Source: Pontibacter sp. G13
GTDB taxonomy: Bacteria > Bacteroidota > Bacteroidia > J057
DNA: 64,000 nt
Reading direction: 5' to 3'
Assembly: GCF_031851795.1 (NCBI RefSeq)
Contig: NZ_CP134696.1
Location: 6,882,001-6,946,000, forward strand
Position numbers and translations under genes: made by a program. Shown here piece by piece: positions 33,545 to 42,149 of this stretch. The notes beneath the pieces were generated by a model that ran no database searches, was not told where the DNA came from, and saw only the letters and a list, made by a program, of their open reading frames with translations. Every line of letters starts with the position of its first letter. Position 1 is the first letter of the stretch.

Positions 33545-33922
33545 ATGAAAGATGCCATCAGCTGGTTTGAAATCCCTGTCGCCGATTTTGACCGCGCCAA
33601 AACATTCTACGAAACAATACTAGCCGTTGAACTACCCATTATGGAATGGACGGAGCAAAATGCCAAGCTGGCCATGCTTCCTGCTGATATGAAAAATGGA
33701 GGAGTAGGCGGTTGCCTCATGTCCGCGCCGGGGTACGCGCCCGCTAAAGAAGGTGTGAGAATCTATCTCAATGGTGGAGACGATCTTGCGGGCCCATTAG
33801 ATCGAGTGGAAGCAGCTGGAGGGAAAGTTGTACTTCCTAAAACAGCGATCGGTGAAAATGGATTCATGGGATTCTTTCAGGATACGGAAGGCAATGTCGT
33901 TGGCTTTCATTCTAGAAATTGA
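33545..33922 (+). CDS. VOC family (glyoxalase-like) protein
   Basis: 125 residues from the ATG at 33545 (MKDAISWFEIPVADFDRAK). The vicinal-oxygen-chelate fold is evident from AISWFEIPVADFDRAKTFYE at the start and FMGFFQDTEGNVVGFHS at the end, where the motif D-x-E/D-G-N-x-x-G is typical. One monomer carries a single betaalphabetabetabeta pair set. Such small VOC proteins act as hydroxylating or resistance enzymes or bind small molecules; metal ligands cannot be assigned with certainty. A dispersed structured element lies downstream. Confidence 0.85.
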   Translation: MKDAISWFEIPVADFDRAKTFYETILAVELPIMEWTEQNAKLAMLPADMKNGGVGGCLMSAPGYAPAKEGVRIYLNGGDDLAGPLDRVEAAGGKVVLPKTAIGENGFMGFFQDTEGNVVGFHSRN

Positions 33923-34066
33923 CCTAGAAAACATCTTCGTGGGGAGTACTGTCCAAGTGTTCCCCATTTCTGCTATTTCATGCTGACGTATTGGAAATTA
34001 GGGGGGTACTTCCTTGTGCCTCGCAGCATGGACATGGGGGAGGTATCCTATAGCCTTTGAATCTCC

Positions 34067-34284
34067 ATGTGCGGCTGATTGCAGCGGCGTAAAGTGCCTG
34101 TAGGGTTCAGTCGGTGGGCACCTCACGGTGGGTTGAGCGAATGGATATCGTGTGGAATCTATCCGTTTTGATTTTCAGTCTTGCCACCGACCGGAGCGGT
34201 CAGCGGAGCCCGAAAGGGACTGACCCAGCGACTGATTGTTCTATGATAATTGCCCTATTGCCAAGCGCGCTGGGATACGCCCAA
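34067..34284 (+). ncRNA. Dispersed structured element, copy 1 (putative noncoding RNA or mobile repeat)
   Basis: This 218-bp block lies between convergent genes. Its 5' block (GCAGCGGCGTAAAGTGCC, then TGTAGGGTTCAGTCGGTGG) is shared with copy 2. GTCGGTGG can pair with CCACCGAC (34184-34191). A small hairpin, CCC-GAAA-GGG (34209-34218), has a GNRA loop. The 3' stem CCCAGCG (34224-34230) pairs with CGCTGGG (34268-34274), followed by ATACGCCCAA. No conserved reading frame: the first ATG meets a stop after three codons. Confidence 0.65.
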
Positions 34285-34343
34285 ATCATCCTCGGAAAAC
34301 ACCCAGAATCCAAGCTTTTCCACTTGCTGCAGAAGAAGGTGGC

Positions 34344-35186
34344 TCAACCCGGAATGGCACCATAATGCTTGCGGAACTTGGCAGGAGATATGCCTCGATA
34401 TTTGCGGAATTGCTTGTGGAAAAAGGGAAGGGACTCATAGCCGCAGGCAAACCCTATCTGGCTGATCGACCAATCTGTGGACATGAGCATGTGGCCAGCC
34501 ATATTGATGCGGTATTCGTTGAGGAAGGTGAAAAAGGGCCGCCCCATCGCCTTGCTGAAGAATCGGGAAAAAGCCTGTTCCGAAAGATGAACGAGCGCCG
34601 CCACCTCCGCCAATGTGATCTTCCGAGGGTAATGACGAGCCACAAAATCCTGAATCGTACCAATCCGTGAACTAACTTCCGAAGAAATTCCGCGGTCGAA
34701 TCGAATGGTGGAAAGGGGTTCCGCAGGACTTTCAGCTAATTTTCCCAGAACGTTGATCAATGCCGAAAACCTGGCTGCTCCGGTTAATTCTGGAATGTGA
34801 GCCAATTGCGGCACTACCTCGTCGGCCGTTTCCGGATCGAAAATCAATCCCAGTTCTGCCCGAGTAAGCATCGAGTGGATAGACTGTGTTTCGGGAATTT
34901 GGGGGATAATATCTCCATTCCATTGGATTACGGTGGAAGATGCCAAGGACTGATTCGGGTGATTTTTCCAGCAATGGGGTAGGTAGGAACTGAGCAAGAC
35001 CAATTCTCCGGGTGCGTAAGGGCCTACAAAGTCTCCAATGAATTTAGTGCCGACACTTTCTGTCAGATAGGTTAGCTCGTGCTGCGGATGAAAATGCCAC
35101 GGTGCATTGAAGTGCGATTTGGCATAGTGAAAAGCCTCGATAGATTGGGCGGCTCCCACATTGACTCGTTCCAGTTCTGGTCTCAT
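34344..35186 (-). CDS. AraC family regulator with cupin sensor domain
   Basis: 280 residues. The N-terminal cupin has FNAPWHFHPQHELTYL and HCWKNH, the His-rich metal/ligand pocket pattern. The C-terminal double HTH shows ISQIGFACGYESLPFFHKQFRKYRG (quoted as: IGFACGYESLPFFHKQF) followed by GISPAKFRKHYG, a full AraC signature. It is divergent from the PhyH-ADH-esterase operon with 114 bp between starts and so is the likely regulator of that operon. The 3' end faces copy 1 of the dispersed element. Confidence 0.9.
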   Translation of the reverse strand: MRPELERVNVGAAQSIEAFHYAKSHFNAPWHFHPQHELTYLTESVGTKFIGDFVGPYAPGELVLLSSYLPHCWKNHPNQSLASSTVIQWNGDIIPQIPETQSIHSMLTRAELGLIFDPETADEVVPQLAHIPELTGAARFSALINVLGKLAESPAEPLSTIRFDRGISSEVSSRIGTIQDFVARHYPRKITLAEVAALVHLSEQAFSRFFSKAMGRPFFTFLNEYRINMAGHMLMSTDWSISQIGFACGYESLPFFHKQFRKYRGISPAKFRKHYGAIPG

Positions 35187-35300
35187 TAGATGCTAAATTG
35201 TGCATTTTTGGGGAAATGAGATATACTGGAAGACAAGATTGATTACTTTTTGGCCAAAATCGGTCAGGATTCCCAATGGGATGAGTTCGATCATTGTAAT

Positions 35301-36194
35301 ATGAAAAGGAACTCACAAGACCTGTCCCTGCATCACGGACTGATCAGCGACCTTTTTCCCGCCCTGTCTCCGCAGGAAGCCTGGGAAACCTACCGTTTGA
35401 CCGACGAGCAAGTCCAGTTTTTTGAGGAGAATGGCTATCTCCACAACGTCAAGATCTTGGAAGAATCCGAGGTGGAACAGTTGCGGAGCGAGCTGGACGA
35501 AATCAAGGACCCTTCGCACCCCAAGCATGAACTCTTCTATGAGTTTCACTCTAATGAATCAGAAGATCCCAATTCCGTCCTATTCCACTCCTTGGGCCAC
35601 TGGCGCATTACAGAAGGATTTCACGACATCCTTTGGAACCCAAGATTCATCGTTCCCGCCAGCCAATTGCTCGGAACCAAAACCGTACGCTTCTGGCATG
35701 ACCAATTGTTCTGCAAACCTGCCAAACACGGTGGGGTAGTGGCATGGCACCAAGATTACAGCTATTGGACCCGTACTGGCCCGATGCAGCACTTGACATG
35801 CTGGGTAGGTCTGGATGACGCTTCCGAAGAAAATGGCTGTCTGCAATACATCCCCGGTAGCCACAAATGGGATCTGTTGGAAAAAATCAGCCTAGCAGGC
35901 GATATGGATAGCCTTCAAGATCTATTGGACGATGAGCAGAAAGAGGCATACAACCGAAAGGTGGCCATCGAAATGCCTAAAGGATACGGCTCCTTCCACC
36001 ATCCACTGATGGTCCATGGCTCTTATGAAAACTTCTCTGAGCGCGCCCGTCGTGCGTTTGTGTTGAATGTATTCGCCGATGGAACCAAGTCCAATTCGGA
36101 CGAGGAGATCCTGGATGGAGTACCTCCAATCGCCAAAGGAGAAAAAATGGAAGGACAATTCTTCCCTGTATTGTTTGATCCAGCACAAGTGTAG
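35301..36194 (+). CDS. Phytanoyl-CoA dioxygenase family protein
   Basis: 297 residues from the ATG at 35301. The Fe(II)/2-oxoglutarate facial triad is H150-x-D152 (VAWHQDYSYW) and H239 (LMVHGSYEN), with the 2-oxoglutarate-binding Arg in SERARRAF. The enzyme hydroxylates or demethylates a small substrate with O2 and 2-oxoglutarate. The stop is 3 bp before the next gene, an alcohol dehydrogenase, followed by an esterase. The three probably act in series on one compound. Confidence 0.92.
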   Translation: MKRNSQDLSLHHGLISDLFPALSPQEAWETYRLTDEQVQFFEENGYLHNVKILEESEVEQLRSELDEIKDPSHPKHELFYEFHSNESEDPNSVLFHSLGHWRITEGFHDILWNPRFIVPASQLLGTKTVRFWHDQLFCKPAKHGGVVAWHQDYSYWTRTGPMQHLTCWVGLDDASEENGCLQYIPGSHKWDLLEKISLAGDMDSLQDLLDDEQKEAYNRKVAIEMPKGYGSFHHPLMVHGSYENFSERARRAFVLNVFADGTKSNSDEEILDGVPPIAKGEKMEGQFFPVLFDPAQV

Positions 36195-36197
36195 CAC

Positions 36198-37316
36198 ATG
36201 GGAATTGAAGCAAAAAGCGCCATTGCAACCGGAAATGGGAATTTTGTGATCGAGACCGTCTCTCTGGCTGACCCGGCTGAGGGAGAGGTCTTGGTCCGTA
36301 TGAAGGCTGCAGGTCTTTGTCATACCGACTATGACTCCCTGAATTGGGGCAAGCCGATCGTCATGGGACATGAAGGAGCTGGCATCATTGAGGCTATTGG
36401 GCCCCAAGTAGAGGGCTTTGCCGTTGGAGATGCGGTGATCCTCAACTGGGCCACTCCTTGCCATACCTGCTTCCAGTGCCAACATGGAAATGTCCATATC
36501 TGCGAGCAAAATTCTCCAGTAGTTGCAGGAGGAAATGGCTACACCCCCGGACATGCCCACCTCGAAGGCACGAAGTGGAAGGGGAACCCCATCGAACGAT
36601 CGTTTAATCTGGGAACGATCAGTGAATATGCGCTGGTCAAATCTTCTGGACTCGTCAAAGTCTCAGGAGAAAACTTGAATTATGCCTCGGCGGCGATTGT
36701 CAGTTGTGGGGTGATGACCGGATATGGTTCTGCCGTGAATTCAGCCAAGGTCAAGCCCGGTAGTTCTGTCGTGGTATTGGGCTGCGGAGGAGTCGGATTG
36801 AATGTGATCCAAGGCGCTCGAATCGCAGGTGCCGGTTCCATTTTGGCCATTGATATCAATCCCGCCAAGCTGGAATGGGCCAAGCAATTTGGAGCTACGG
36901 ATACCCTACTTGCTGACAAGGAAGATCGAGGACTCTTGAAAACTGCGGAGCAGGTACGGGACATGTACGGTGGACGCGGTGCGGATTATGCCTTCGAATG
37001 TACGGCGATTCCAGCTTTGGGAGCGGCACCCTTGGCGATGATTCGCAATGCAGGGACGGCGGTTCAAGTCAGCGGAATCGAGGAGGAGATCACCATCGAC
37101 ATGCGCTTATTCGAGTGGGACAAGGTCTACATCAATCCATTGTATGGCGCGAGTAATCCTGAGTTGGACATCCCCAAACTGATGCAATTGTATCGGAAAG
37201 GGGATTTGATGCTGGACGAGATGGTCACCAAGACCTACGGACTGGACGAGCTAGGACAGGCATTTGATGATTTGATTGCCGGGACAAACGCCAAAGGAGT
37301 CATCCTTTTTGACTAG
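36198..37316 (+). CDS. Zinc-dependent alcohol dehydrogenase, class III-like
   Basis: 372 residues. Catalytic zinc ligands: C41 (GLCHTDYDS) and H58-E59 (GHEGAG); the third ligand is probably the Cys in VSCGVMTGYG. Four structural-zinc cysteines at C88, C91, C94 and C102 (PCHTCFQCQHGNVHIC). The NAD fold is at GCGGVGLNVIQGA. It belongs to the long-chain group that includes S-(hydroxymethyl)glutathione dehydrogenase. It lies between a PhyH dioxygenase and an esterase of the S-formylglutathione-hydrolase-like type; formaldehyde from oxidative demethylation would be a plausible, unproven substrate. Confidence 0.92.
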   Translation: MGIEAKSAIATGNGNFVIETVSLADPAEGEVLVRMKAAGLCHTDYDSLNWGKPIVMGHEGAGIIEAIGPQVEGFAVGDAVILNWATPCHTCFQCQHGNVHICEQNSPVVAGGNGYTPGHAHLEGTKWKGNPIERSFNLGTISEYALVKSSGLVKVSGENLNYASAAIVSCGVMTGYGSAVNSAKVKPGSSVVVLGCGGVGLNVIQGARIAGAGSILAIDINPAKLEWAKQFGATDTLLADKEDRGLLKTAEQVRDMYGGRGADYAFECTAIPALGAAPLAMIRNAGTAVQVSGIEEEITIDMRLFEWDKVYINPLYGASNPELDIPKLMQLYRKGDLMLDEMVTKTYGLDELGQAFDDLIAGTNAKGVILFD

Positions 37317-37337
37317 TATTTTTAGCTTGTTATGACT

Positions 37338-37366
37338 CCCCCATCTGAGATTTGGATGGGGGATTT
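37338..37366 (+). terminator. Weak hairpin after the alcohol dehydrogenase
   Basis: CCCCCATC (37338-37345) pairs with GATGGGGG (37355-37362), loop 9 nt, followed by ATTT. The T-run is short, so it may be only an attenuator and allow some readthrough into the esterase gene. Confidence 0.45.
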
Positions 37367-37397
37367 GGCCGTTTAGGCTTTTATGAAATTTTGAGAT

Positions 37398-38243
37398 ATG
37401 TCAGCATTCAGAACCATAGAAATATCTGATAGCGCCTACGAACTGGGCGGTCTCAGATTCTTGACGATTAAATCGCCAAACTTGAAAGGGCGTGGCGATG
37501 TATGCGTTTGGGTTCCTGCGAATACTCCTACAGACCAGCCACTTCCTGTGTATCTGCTCCTTCATGGAGTGTATGGAAGTGCGTGGATCTGGGCGATGAA
37601 AGGCGGTGCGCATACCACGGCACAGCGGATGATGCAATCTGGTGAAATTCAACCTGCGATCATTGCCATGCCCTCTGACGGACTGTGGGGAGATGGATCA
37701 GCCTATGCCGCTCACAATGGATATGATTATGGCAAATGGATTGTGGAAGATGTCCCCAAAGCATTAGCTGAGCAGCTTGAACAAGTCGATGAAACTTCCC
37801 CCATCTGCATAGGAGGATTGTCTATGGGAGGATATGGAGCCCTTTCCTTGGGATTGAGATATGCGGATCGAATCGCAGGAATCTCCGGCCATAGCTCCAT
37901 TACCCGATTCGAAGAAATGAAGCTTTTTGTGGAAGAGCCTTTGAACGAATATGCCATGCCTGAAACTCCGATGGATGTCATTCAGTGGCTCGATCAGGCG
38001 AAAGGGACGATTCCTCCGTTGAGATTTGATTGTGGGGTGATAGATGAATTGATCGAGGGAAATAGATTGCTGCATCAACAATTGATCGAGCGAAATATCC
38101 CGCACGAATACACGGAATTTCAAGGGGGGCATGAATGGCCCTATTGGCAGGAACATGTAGCCAAAACTTATCGGTGGTTTGATCGGTGTCTCGCAGGCGA
38201 ATTGCCGCGCATTGACCCAGCTACACGTTCAACTTCTGCTTGA
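37398..38243 (+). CDS. Esterase D/S-formylglutathione-hydrolase-like esterase
   Basis: 281 residues. The nucleophile is S142 in GGLSMGGYGAL; VYLLLHGVYGSAW has the oxyanion-hole HG; His is in QGGHEWPYW near residue 255. The family covers feruloyl esterases, mycolyl-type esterases and S-formylglutathione hydrolase. It follows the PhyH and ADH genes by 81 bp. Its last 23 bp overlap the 3' end of the convergent membrane-protein gene. Confidence 0.85.
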   Translation: MSAFRTIEISDSAYELGGLRFLTIKSPNLKGRGDVCVWVPANTPTDQPLPVYLLLHGVYGSAWIWAMKGGAHTTAQRMMQSGEIQPAIIAMPSDGLWGDGSAYAAHNGYDYGKWIVEDVPKALAEQLEQVDETSPICIGGLSMGGYGALSLGLRYADRIAGISGHSSITRFEEMKLFVEEPLNEYAMPETPMDVIQWLDQAKGTIPPLRFDCGVIDELIEGNRLLHQQLIERNIPHEYTEFQGGHEWPYWQEHVAKTYRWFDRCLAGELPRIDPATRSTSA

Positions 38244-38580
38244 GCCTTCTGCGAACGGTGAAGAAGCAGAAGATGTACAGCCCGATACTCAGAAAATAGA
38301 TGTAGACATAGCCTTTGTCCAGATTGAGGTAGGCCACGATGCTGAGAACGATGGCTTCGTACAGGAAGAAATAAGGGAGGGCGAGCGGGCGTTTGAGTTC
38401 GATCTGGTGGTGGCGAATGGTGTAGAATACCATTACAAGGCCCAAGATGAGAATGATGCCTCCAAGGAGGAATTTACCGTGGCTGAGCTTGTCGTAGGCT
38501 TTGATCAGGGTGACGGCAGAGGCGGTGAGGTGAAGGACGGAGAAAATCCGTTGTTGCCGAGGCGTGAAAAGTTCAGACAT
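38221..38580 (-). CDS. Small four-helix membrane protein
   Basis: 119 residues with four hydrophobic segments (IFSVLHLTASAVTLIKAY, FLLGGIILILGLVMVFYTI, YFFLYEAIVLSIVAYL, YIYFLSIGLYIFCFFTV) and a basic C-terminus. No family recognised. Tail-to-tail overlap of 23 bp with the esterase gene. Confidence 0.6.
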   Translation of the reverse strand: MSELFTPRQQRIFSVLHLTASAVTLIKAYDKLSHGKFLLGGIILILGLVMVFYTIRHHQIELKRPLALPYFFLYEAIVLSIVAYLNLDKGYVYIYFLSIGLYIFCFFTVRRRLKQKLNV

Positions 38581-38813
38581 GTTCGCGAATATGTTGGAGG
38601 CATTGATGATTCTATGCCAAGAAATACATTTTTTGGCTATAATCCAATGGCTTAAAAGGGGTTAAAGTGATGGGAATCAAAGGGATTTCATTCGATGGTT
38701 CGGCCAATATGGGGAGGTTGAGCATCTTCAGGAACAAGAATTTTCAAGCATACTTCAACTCCGAAGCTTAGACGGAATCCCTTGCCCCAATATGTTTAAT
38801 TAATCTCTCCAAC

Positions 38814-39305
38814 ATGAATCTATTTCTCGCTAGACTGCCCATGATGGCCTGGCTACTTTGTCTAATTCCCAGCTTGGGATTGGCACAGGATTTTCCCATG
38901 GAACCCATCCCAGAATATCAACCTGCAGACCAAGCCCTGCACGATGAGATCCTCACCCAAGATTTGCGGTTTTTCGAAGCCTACAATACCTGTGATATGG
39001 AAACCCAAGCCTCCATCTACGCCGATAAGCTGGAGTTTTTCCATGACCAGATGGGGATGACGACTGATCGTGAGATGATCTTGAAATCCACGAAGGAAAA
39101 TATCTGCGGCAAAGTCACTCGACAGTTGGTGAAGGAAAGTGTGGAGGTGTACAAGATCCCCAATTATGGGGCGATTGAGATTGGTTTTCATGCATTTCAC
39201 AATGCGGAAGAACCCGAAGCACCTTCTGTTCCTAGCAAATTCATCGCCTTTTGGCACCAGACTGAAGCTGGATGGAAATTGGCCCGAGTCGTGAGTTTGC
39301 ACTGA
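38814..39305 (+). CDS. Secreted DUF4440/SnoaL-like (NTF2-fold) protein
   Basis: 163 residues. A signal peptide (MMAWLLCLIPSLGLAQ) precedes an NTF2-like domain: the long first helix ADQALHDEILTQDLRFFEAYN, CDMETQASIYADKLEFFHDQ, and the closing strands AFWHQTEAGWKLARVVS. This is the DUF4440 pattern, often linked to small-molecule binding or steroid-isomerase-like folds. It is 70 bp upstream of a metallo-beta-lactamase gene; a relation is not evident. Confidence 0.78.
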   Translation: MNLFLARLPMMAWLLCLIPSLGLAQDFPMEPIPEYQPADQALHDEILTQDLRFFEAYNTCDMETQASIYADKLEFFHDQMGMTTDREMILKSTKENICGKVTRQLVKESVEVYKIPNYGAIEIGFHAFHNAEEPEAPSVPSKFIAFWHQTEAGWKLARVVSLH

Positions 39306-39375
39306 TAAGTGGTCCCTGAGATTCGAAGGAATGGAGGATATTTTGGTAATTTGATCATCTCATCAATTGATCTCT

Positions 39376-40122
39376 ATGAATCCCTTCCTTCGAATCCTCT
39401 CCGCTTGCCTTCTGGCGATAGCTGCTCTTTTTCTCCTCACAGGTAGCTACCTATCTCTCCCAACCTTCTCCGACCAATTGGTCCTAGAACCCATTTCCAA
39501 ACATACGTATCTGCACATTTCCTACCTCAATACCCAGACTTGGGGCAAAGTCCCATGCAATGGTATGGTCGTGGTGGATGATGGTCAAGCACTCATTTTG
39601 GACGCTCCGGTAGATAGTGCAGAAGCGATTGAATTGGTTCAAAGAATTGAAGATGAGTTGAATGCCAAGGTGATTGGCGTAGTCAGTACGCATTTTCATA
39701 TCGACTGTGTAGGTGGCCTCCCAGCCTTCCACACTGCTGAAATTCCCTCTTTTGGTACGACTTTGACCCAAAAATTGGCTCATGACCACGCAGACCCCAC
39801 TCCCCAAGAGACGTTCGAAGACGAGAAAACATTCCAAGTTGGAGGCATCAAGGTCATCGTGAAGTATCTCGGCCCCGGACACACGCAGGACAATGTGGTG
39901 GCCTATGTTCCCAAGGATCGGGTCTTGTTTGGGGGATGTCTCCTCAAGGCGGATGGAGCAGGAAAAGGCAATCTAGCCGATGCAGATGTGAAGCAATGGC
40001 CTTTGACGATCCGGAAGGTCCAATCCGAATTCAAGAAGGTGAAAGTCGTGATCCCCGGTCATGGAAAACCCGGAGGCCCCGAATTGCTCGATTATACCGC
40101 GGAATTATTCGCTGAAGAATGA
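39376..40122 (+). CDS. Subclass B1 metallo-beta-lactamase
   Basis: 248 residues from the ATG at 39376, with an N-terminal hydrophobic leader. All B1 zinc ligands are present: H106, H108 and D110 (THFHIDC), H169 (GPGHTQDN), C188 (FGGCLLKAD) and H229 (IPGHGKPGG). K191 matches Lys224 of the standard numbering, which binds the substrate carboxylate. WGKVPCNGMVV fits the L3 loop region. The enzyme is periplasmic and expected to hydrolyse penicillins, cephalosporins and carbapenems. It shows no nearby mobile element, so it looks resident. Activity is inference. Confidence 0.93.
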   Translation: MNPFLRILSACLLAIAALFLLTGSYLSLPTFSDQLVLEPISKHTYLHISYLNTQTWGKVPCNGMVVVDDGQALILDAPVDSAEAIELVQRIEDELNAKVIGVVSTHFHIDCVGGLPAFHTAEIPSFGTTLTQKLAHDHADPTPQETFEDEKTFQVGGIKVIVKYLGPGHTQDNVVAYVPKDRVLFGGCLLKADGAGKGNLADADVKQWPLTIRKVQSEFKKVKVVIPGHGKPGGPELLDYTAELFAEE

Positions 40123-40210
40123 TCTTGGGCTGATCCTTTTCCCCGTCCATTGAACGATTCTCGAAGATTCGTGTATTCCAAGCTGTAAGAACCTTATTTG
40201 ATCAGCTTTC

Positions 40211-41410
40211 ATGAATATCCTTCGAATTTTTTCCATTGCCAGTATCGTCATGGGATTGCTGCCTATTTCTCCCAGTTTTGGACAGAGCATGACGGAACCA
40301 GAGCCTCAGATTTCCTTTGCCAAAGAAAAGCGCACACTCGCTTATTATGTAGCTCAAGCCGAGCTTTGGTGGTCAATTGTTCAGGCAGATATGACGGTGG
40401 AGGAGCCTTGGTACCAATACTACCGAGCTTGCCGAAATGCCCACGGAACCGCCAATTGGAAGGATGCGTTCAAGGAGGAATCTCCGGCGCTTAGATTTGG
40501 ATATGAGATCGTGGAATTGCTGGAGACTCATATTCCCAACACGTTCACCTATCATTTTGTCAAAGGCTCCACAGGGGGCGTATCTCCCGAATACGGCAAG
40601 CATCTGATCCAAGCCTATCGAATGAATCCAGATTTCGAAGGCCTACTCGCAGATGTGGTGACCTATGCGACGTCTACCCATGATCATGCCTTGCGAAAAG
40701 AGGCCAATGAGCGCTGGTATCGAAATCACGGAATATCAAGTGGCTTTCTAGATTTTGGGTACAATTTGCTGCAATCTGTCCCTGAGAATGCCATCCTGCT
40801 GACTGCCCACGACAACGATTCCTATCCTGTCTGGATGCTTCAGGATGCCCTCAATATTCGTCCAGATGTGTGGGTGCTGAATATCGACTTCTTCCTTTTT
40901 GACGGATTTCGTGTACCCGTTTTTGAGGAAATGGGAATCCCGCCTTTTGTCTTGGAAGATGTCAATATCAATGACTACGAGGCCAATTGGGCCAATGTCG
41001 TGAAGCATGTGCTAATGCATCATACTGGGGACCGCCCGCTGTTCATTTCCCAGACCCTCGCCCCGAAATGGTATGAAGGGTTTGAGGACCGCCTGAAGGT
41101 GCAAGGATTGGCGTTGAAGTACACCCAAGAAGATCAATCGTTGGTCGAAGAGAGCATCAGATTATGGAATTCAGTTTGGAGGCTCGATCAGTTGAAACGC
41201 TCGTTGGATCACGATGACGCTCAAATCCGGTTGGATGAGATGAACCTGAGCTACCTTCCTGCGCTCAAGGAAACCTGTCTGCACTACGAATCTCTTGGGT
41301 TGGATTCCGAGCTGGAAGCTGCTCGTATTTGGGGCAAGACGCTGACTTCGAGAGTGCCTAGCCATTCCATTGCCAAGACTTATGCGCCGTATTTTTCCCA
41401 GCAGGAATAG
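40211..41410 (+). CDS. Secreted hypothetical protein, similar to the soluble end of DUF2723 proteins
   Basis: 399 residues with a signal peptide (IASIVMGLLPISPSFGQ). The most telling segment is NAILLTAHDNDSYPVWMLQD followed by ALNIRPDVWVLN, which resembles the conserved soluble motif after the membrane part of DUF2723/PMT-like proteins (gDnDtfp-wylq … RpDV-v). No membrane part is present. The C-terminal ~120 residues are helical. Probably periplasmic; function unknown. Confidence 0.6.
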   Translation: MNILRIFSIASIVMGLLPISPSFGQSMTEPEPQISFAKEKRTLAYYVAQAELWWSIVQADMTVEEPWYQYYRACRNAHGTANWKDAFKEESPALRFGYEIVELLETHIPNTFTYHFVKGSTGGVSPEYGKHLIQAYRMNPDFEGLLADVVTYATSTHDHALRKEANERWYRNHGISSGFLDFGYNLLQSVPENAILLTAHDNDSYPVWMLQDALNIRPDVWVLNIDFFLFDGFRVPVFEEMGIPPFVLEDVNINDYEANWANVVKHVLMHHTGDRPLFISQTLAPKWYEGFEDRLKVQGLALKYTQEDQSLVEESIRLWNSVWRLDQLKRSLDHDDAQIRLDEMNLSYLPALKETCLHYESLGLDSELEAARIWGKTLTSRVPSHSIAKTYAPYFSQQE

Positions 41411-41471
41411 TGGGTGTGGGCAAACCATCCTCTTTATTCGGAGAATCACCAACTATTCATATTTTCTGAAC

Positions 41472-41500
41472 TTGAATCAGGTCGAAAAGCTATATATTGG
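41472..41500 (+). promoter_or_regulatory. Candidate promoter of the lipoprotein gene at 41505
   Basis: TTG (41472-41474), an 18-bp spacer and TATATTGG (41493-41500), one change from TAnnTTTG. The start codon follows after 4 bp, again implying a leaderless transcript. Confidence 0.5.
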
Positions 41501-41504
41501 CTAG

Positions 41505-42053
41505 ATGAAACTATTTCCGATATTCAGATTACTCGCCATCTCATGTTATTGGGTTCTCGCCCTGGGATGTGATGCTTCCATCGACACTGAGCATTCGGAA
41601 AAATCGCCAGAACCGATTGATTACAGCCATCTTCCCAACGTCGGATACATCACCCAGGAATCCTATGTTCAGGCCTGGGTGGATCAACTGACCAGCTTGA
41701 TCAAGACCCGTCCGGAATACATCGTAGATCGAGAAGAGGTCCCCAACAGGCATGATGCTACGATCACAGACACCATTTTCCATTGGGATCATGCGGGGAA
41801 TCAATCTTGGGTATATCACGTCACGGCGTCCGATCAACATATCCTCATGAAAGCGGAACTGACTACGTCCCAGTTGATGCTCTTTCAAGGATTGACTGCC
41901 GGGCTATCCAGAGCAGAGATCATGGATTTCTTGGGGATGGAATTTGGGAACGATACGCTTCAGATCGGAAATTTGGAACATAATCTGGTATTCAATCTAT
42001 TGCTGGAGTCCGATACAGCGCAGTTGATTACCTACGAAGGACATGTGGATTAA
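41505..42053 (+). CDS. Putative lipoprotein
   Basis: 182 residues. The signal peptide ends in a lipobox, VLALGC (Cys at residue 22). The mature protein has no recognised family; TASDQHILMKAELTTSQLML and GLSRAEIMDFLGMEFGNDTL suggest a small alpha/beta domain, the second resembling a BLIP/SmpA-like 'GLSxxEVxxxLG' motif. Probably attached to a membrane facing the periplasm. Confidence 0.6.
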   Translation: MKLFPIFRLLAISCYWVLALGCDASIDTEHSEKSPEPIDYSHLPNVGYITQESYVQAWVDQLTSLIKTRPEYIVDREEVPNRHDATITDTIFHWDHAGNQSWVYHVTASDQHILMKAELTTSQLMLFQGLTAGLSRAEIMDFLGMEFGNDTLQIGNLEHNLVFNLLLESDTAQLITYEGHVD

Positions 42054-42149
42054 GGAATTACAAGATGTTTATAGGATTACTATGGCTGATTGGGCTTTCT
42101 GGATTTGGCGTCGGCCGTGAATAACCACTCCCTCTCACCCCCCAAAAAA

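Noticed and set aside
34114-34365. Short frames within element copy 1
   Set aside because: Not conserved in copies 2 and 3, which have stops in the matching positions.
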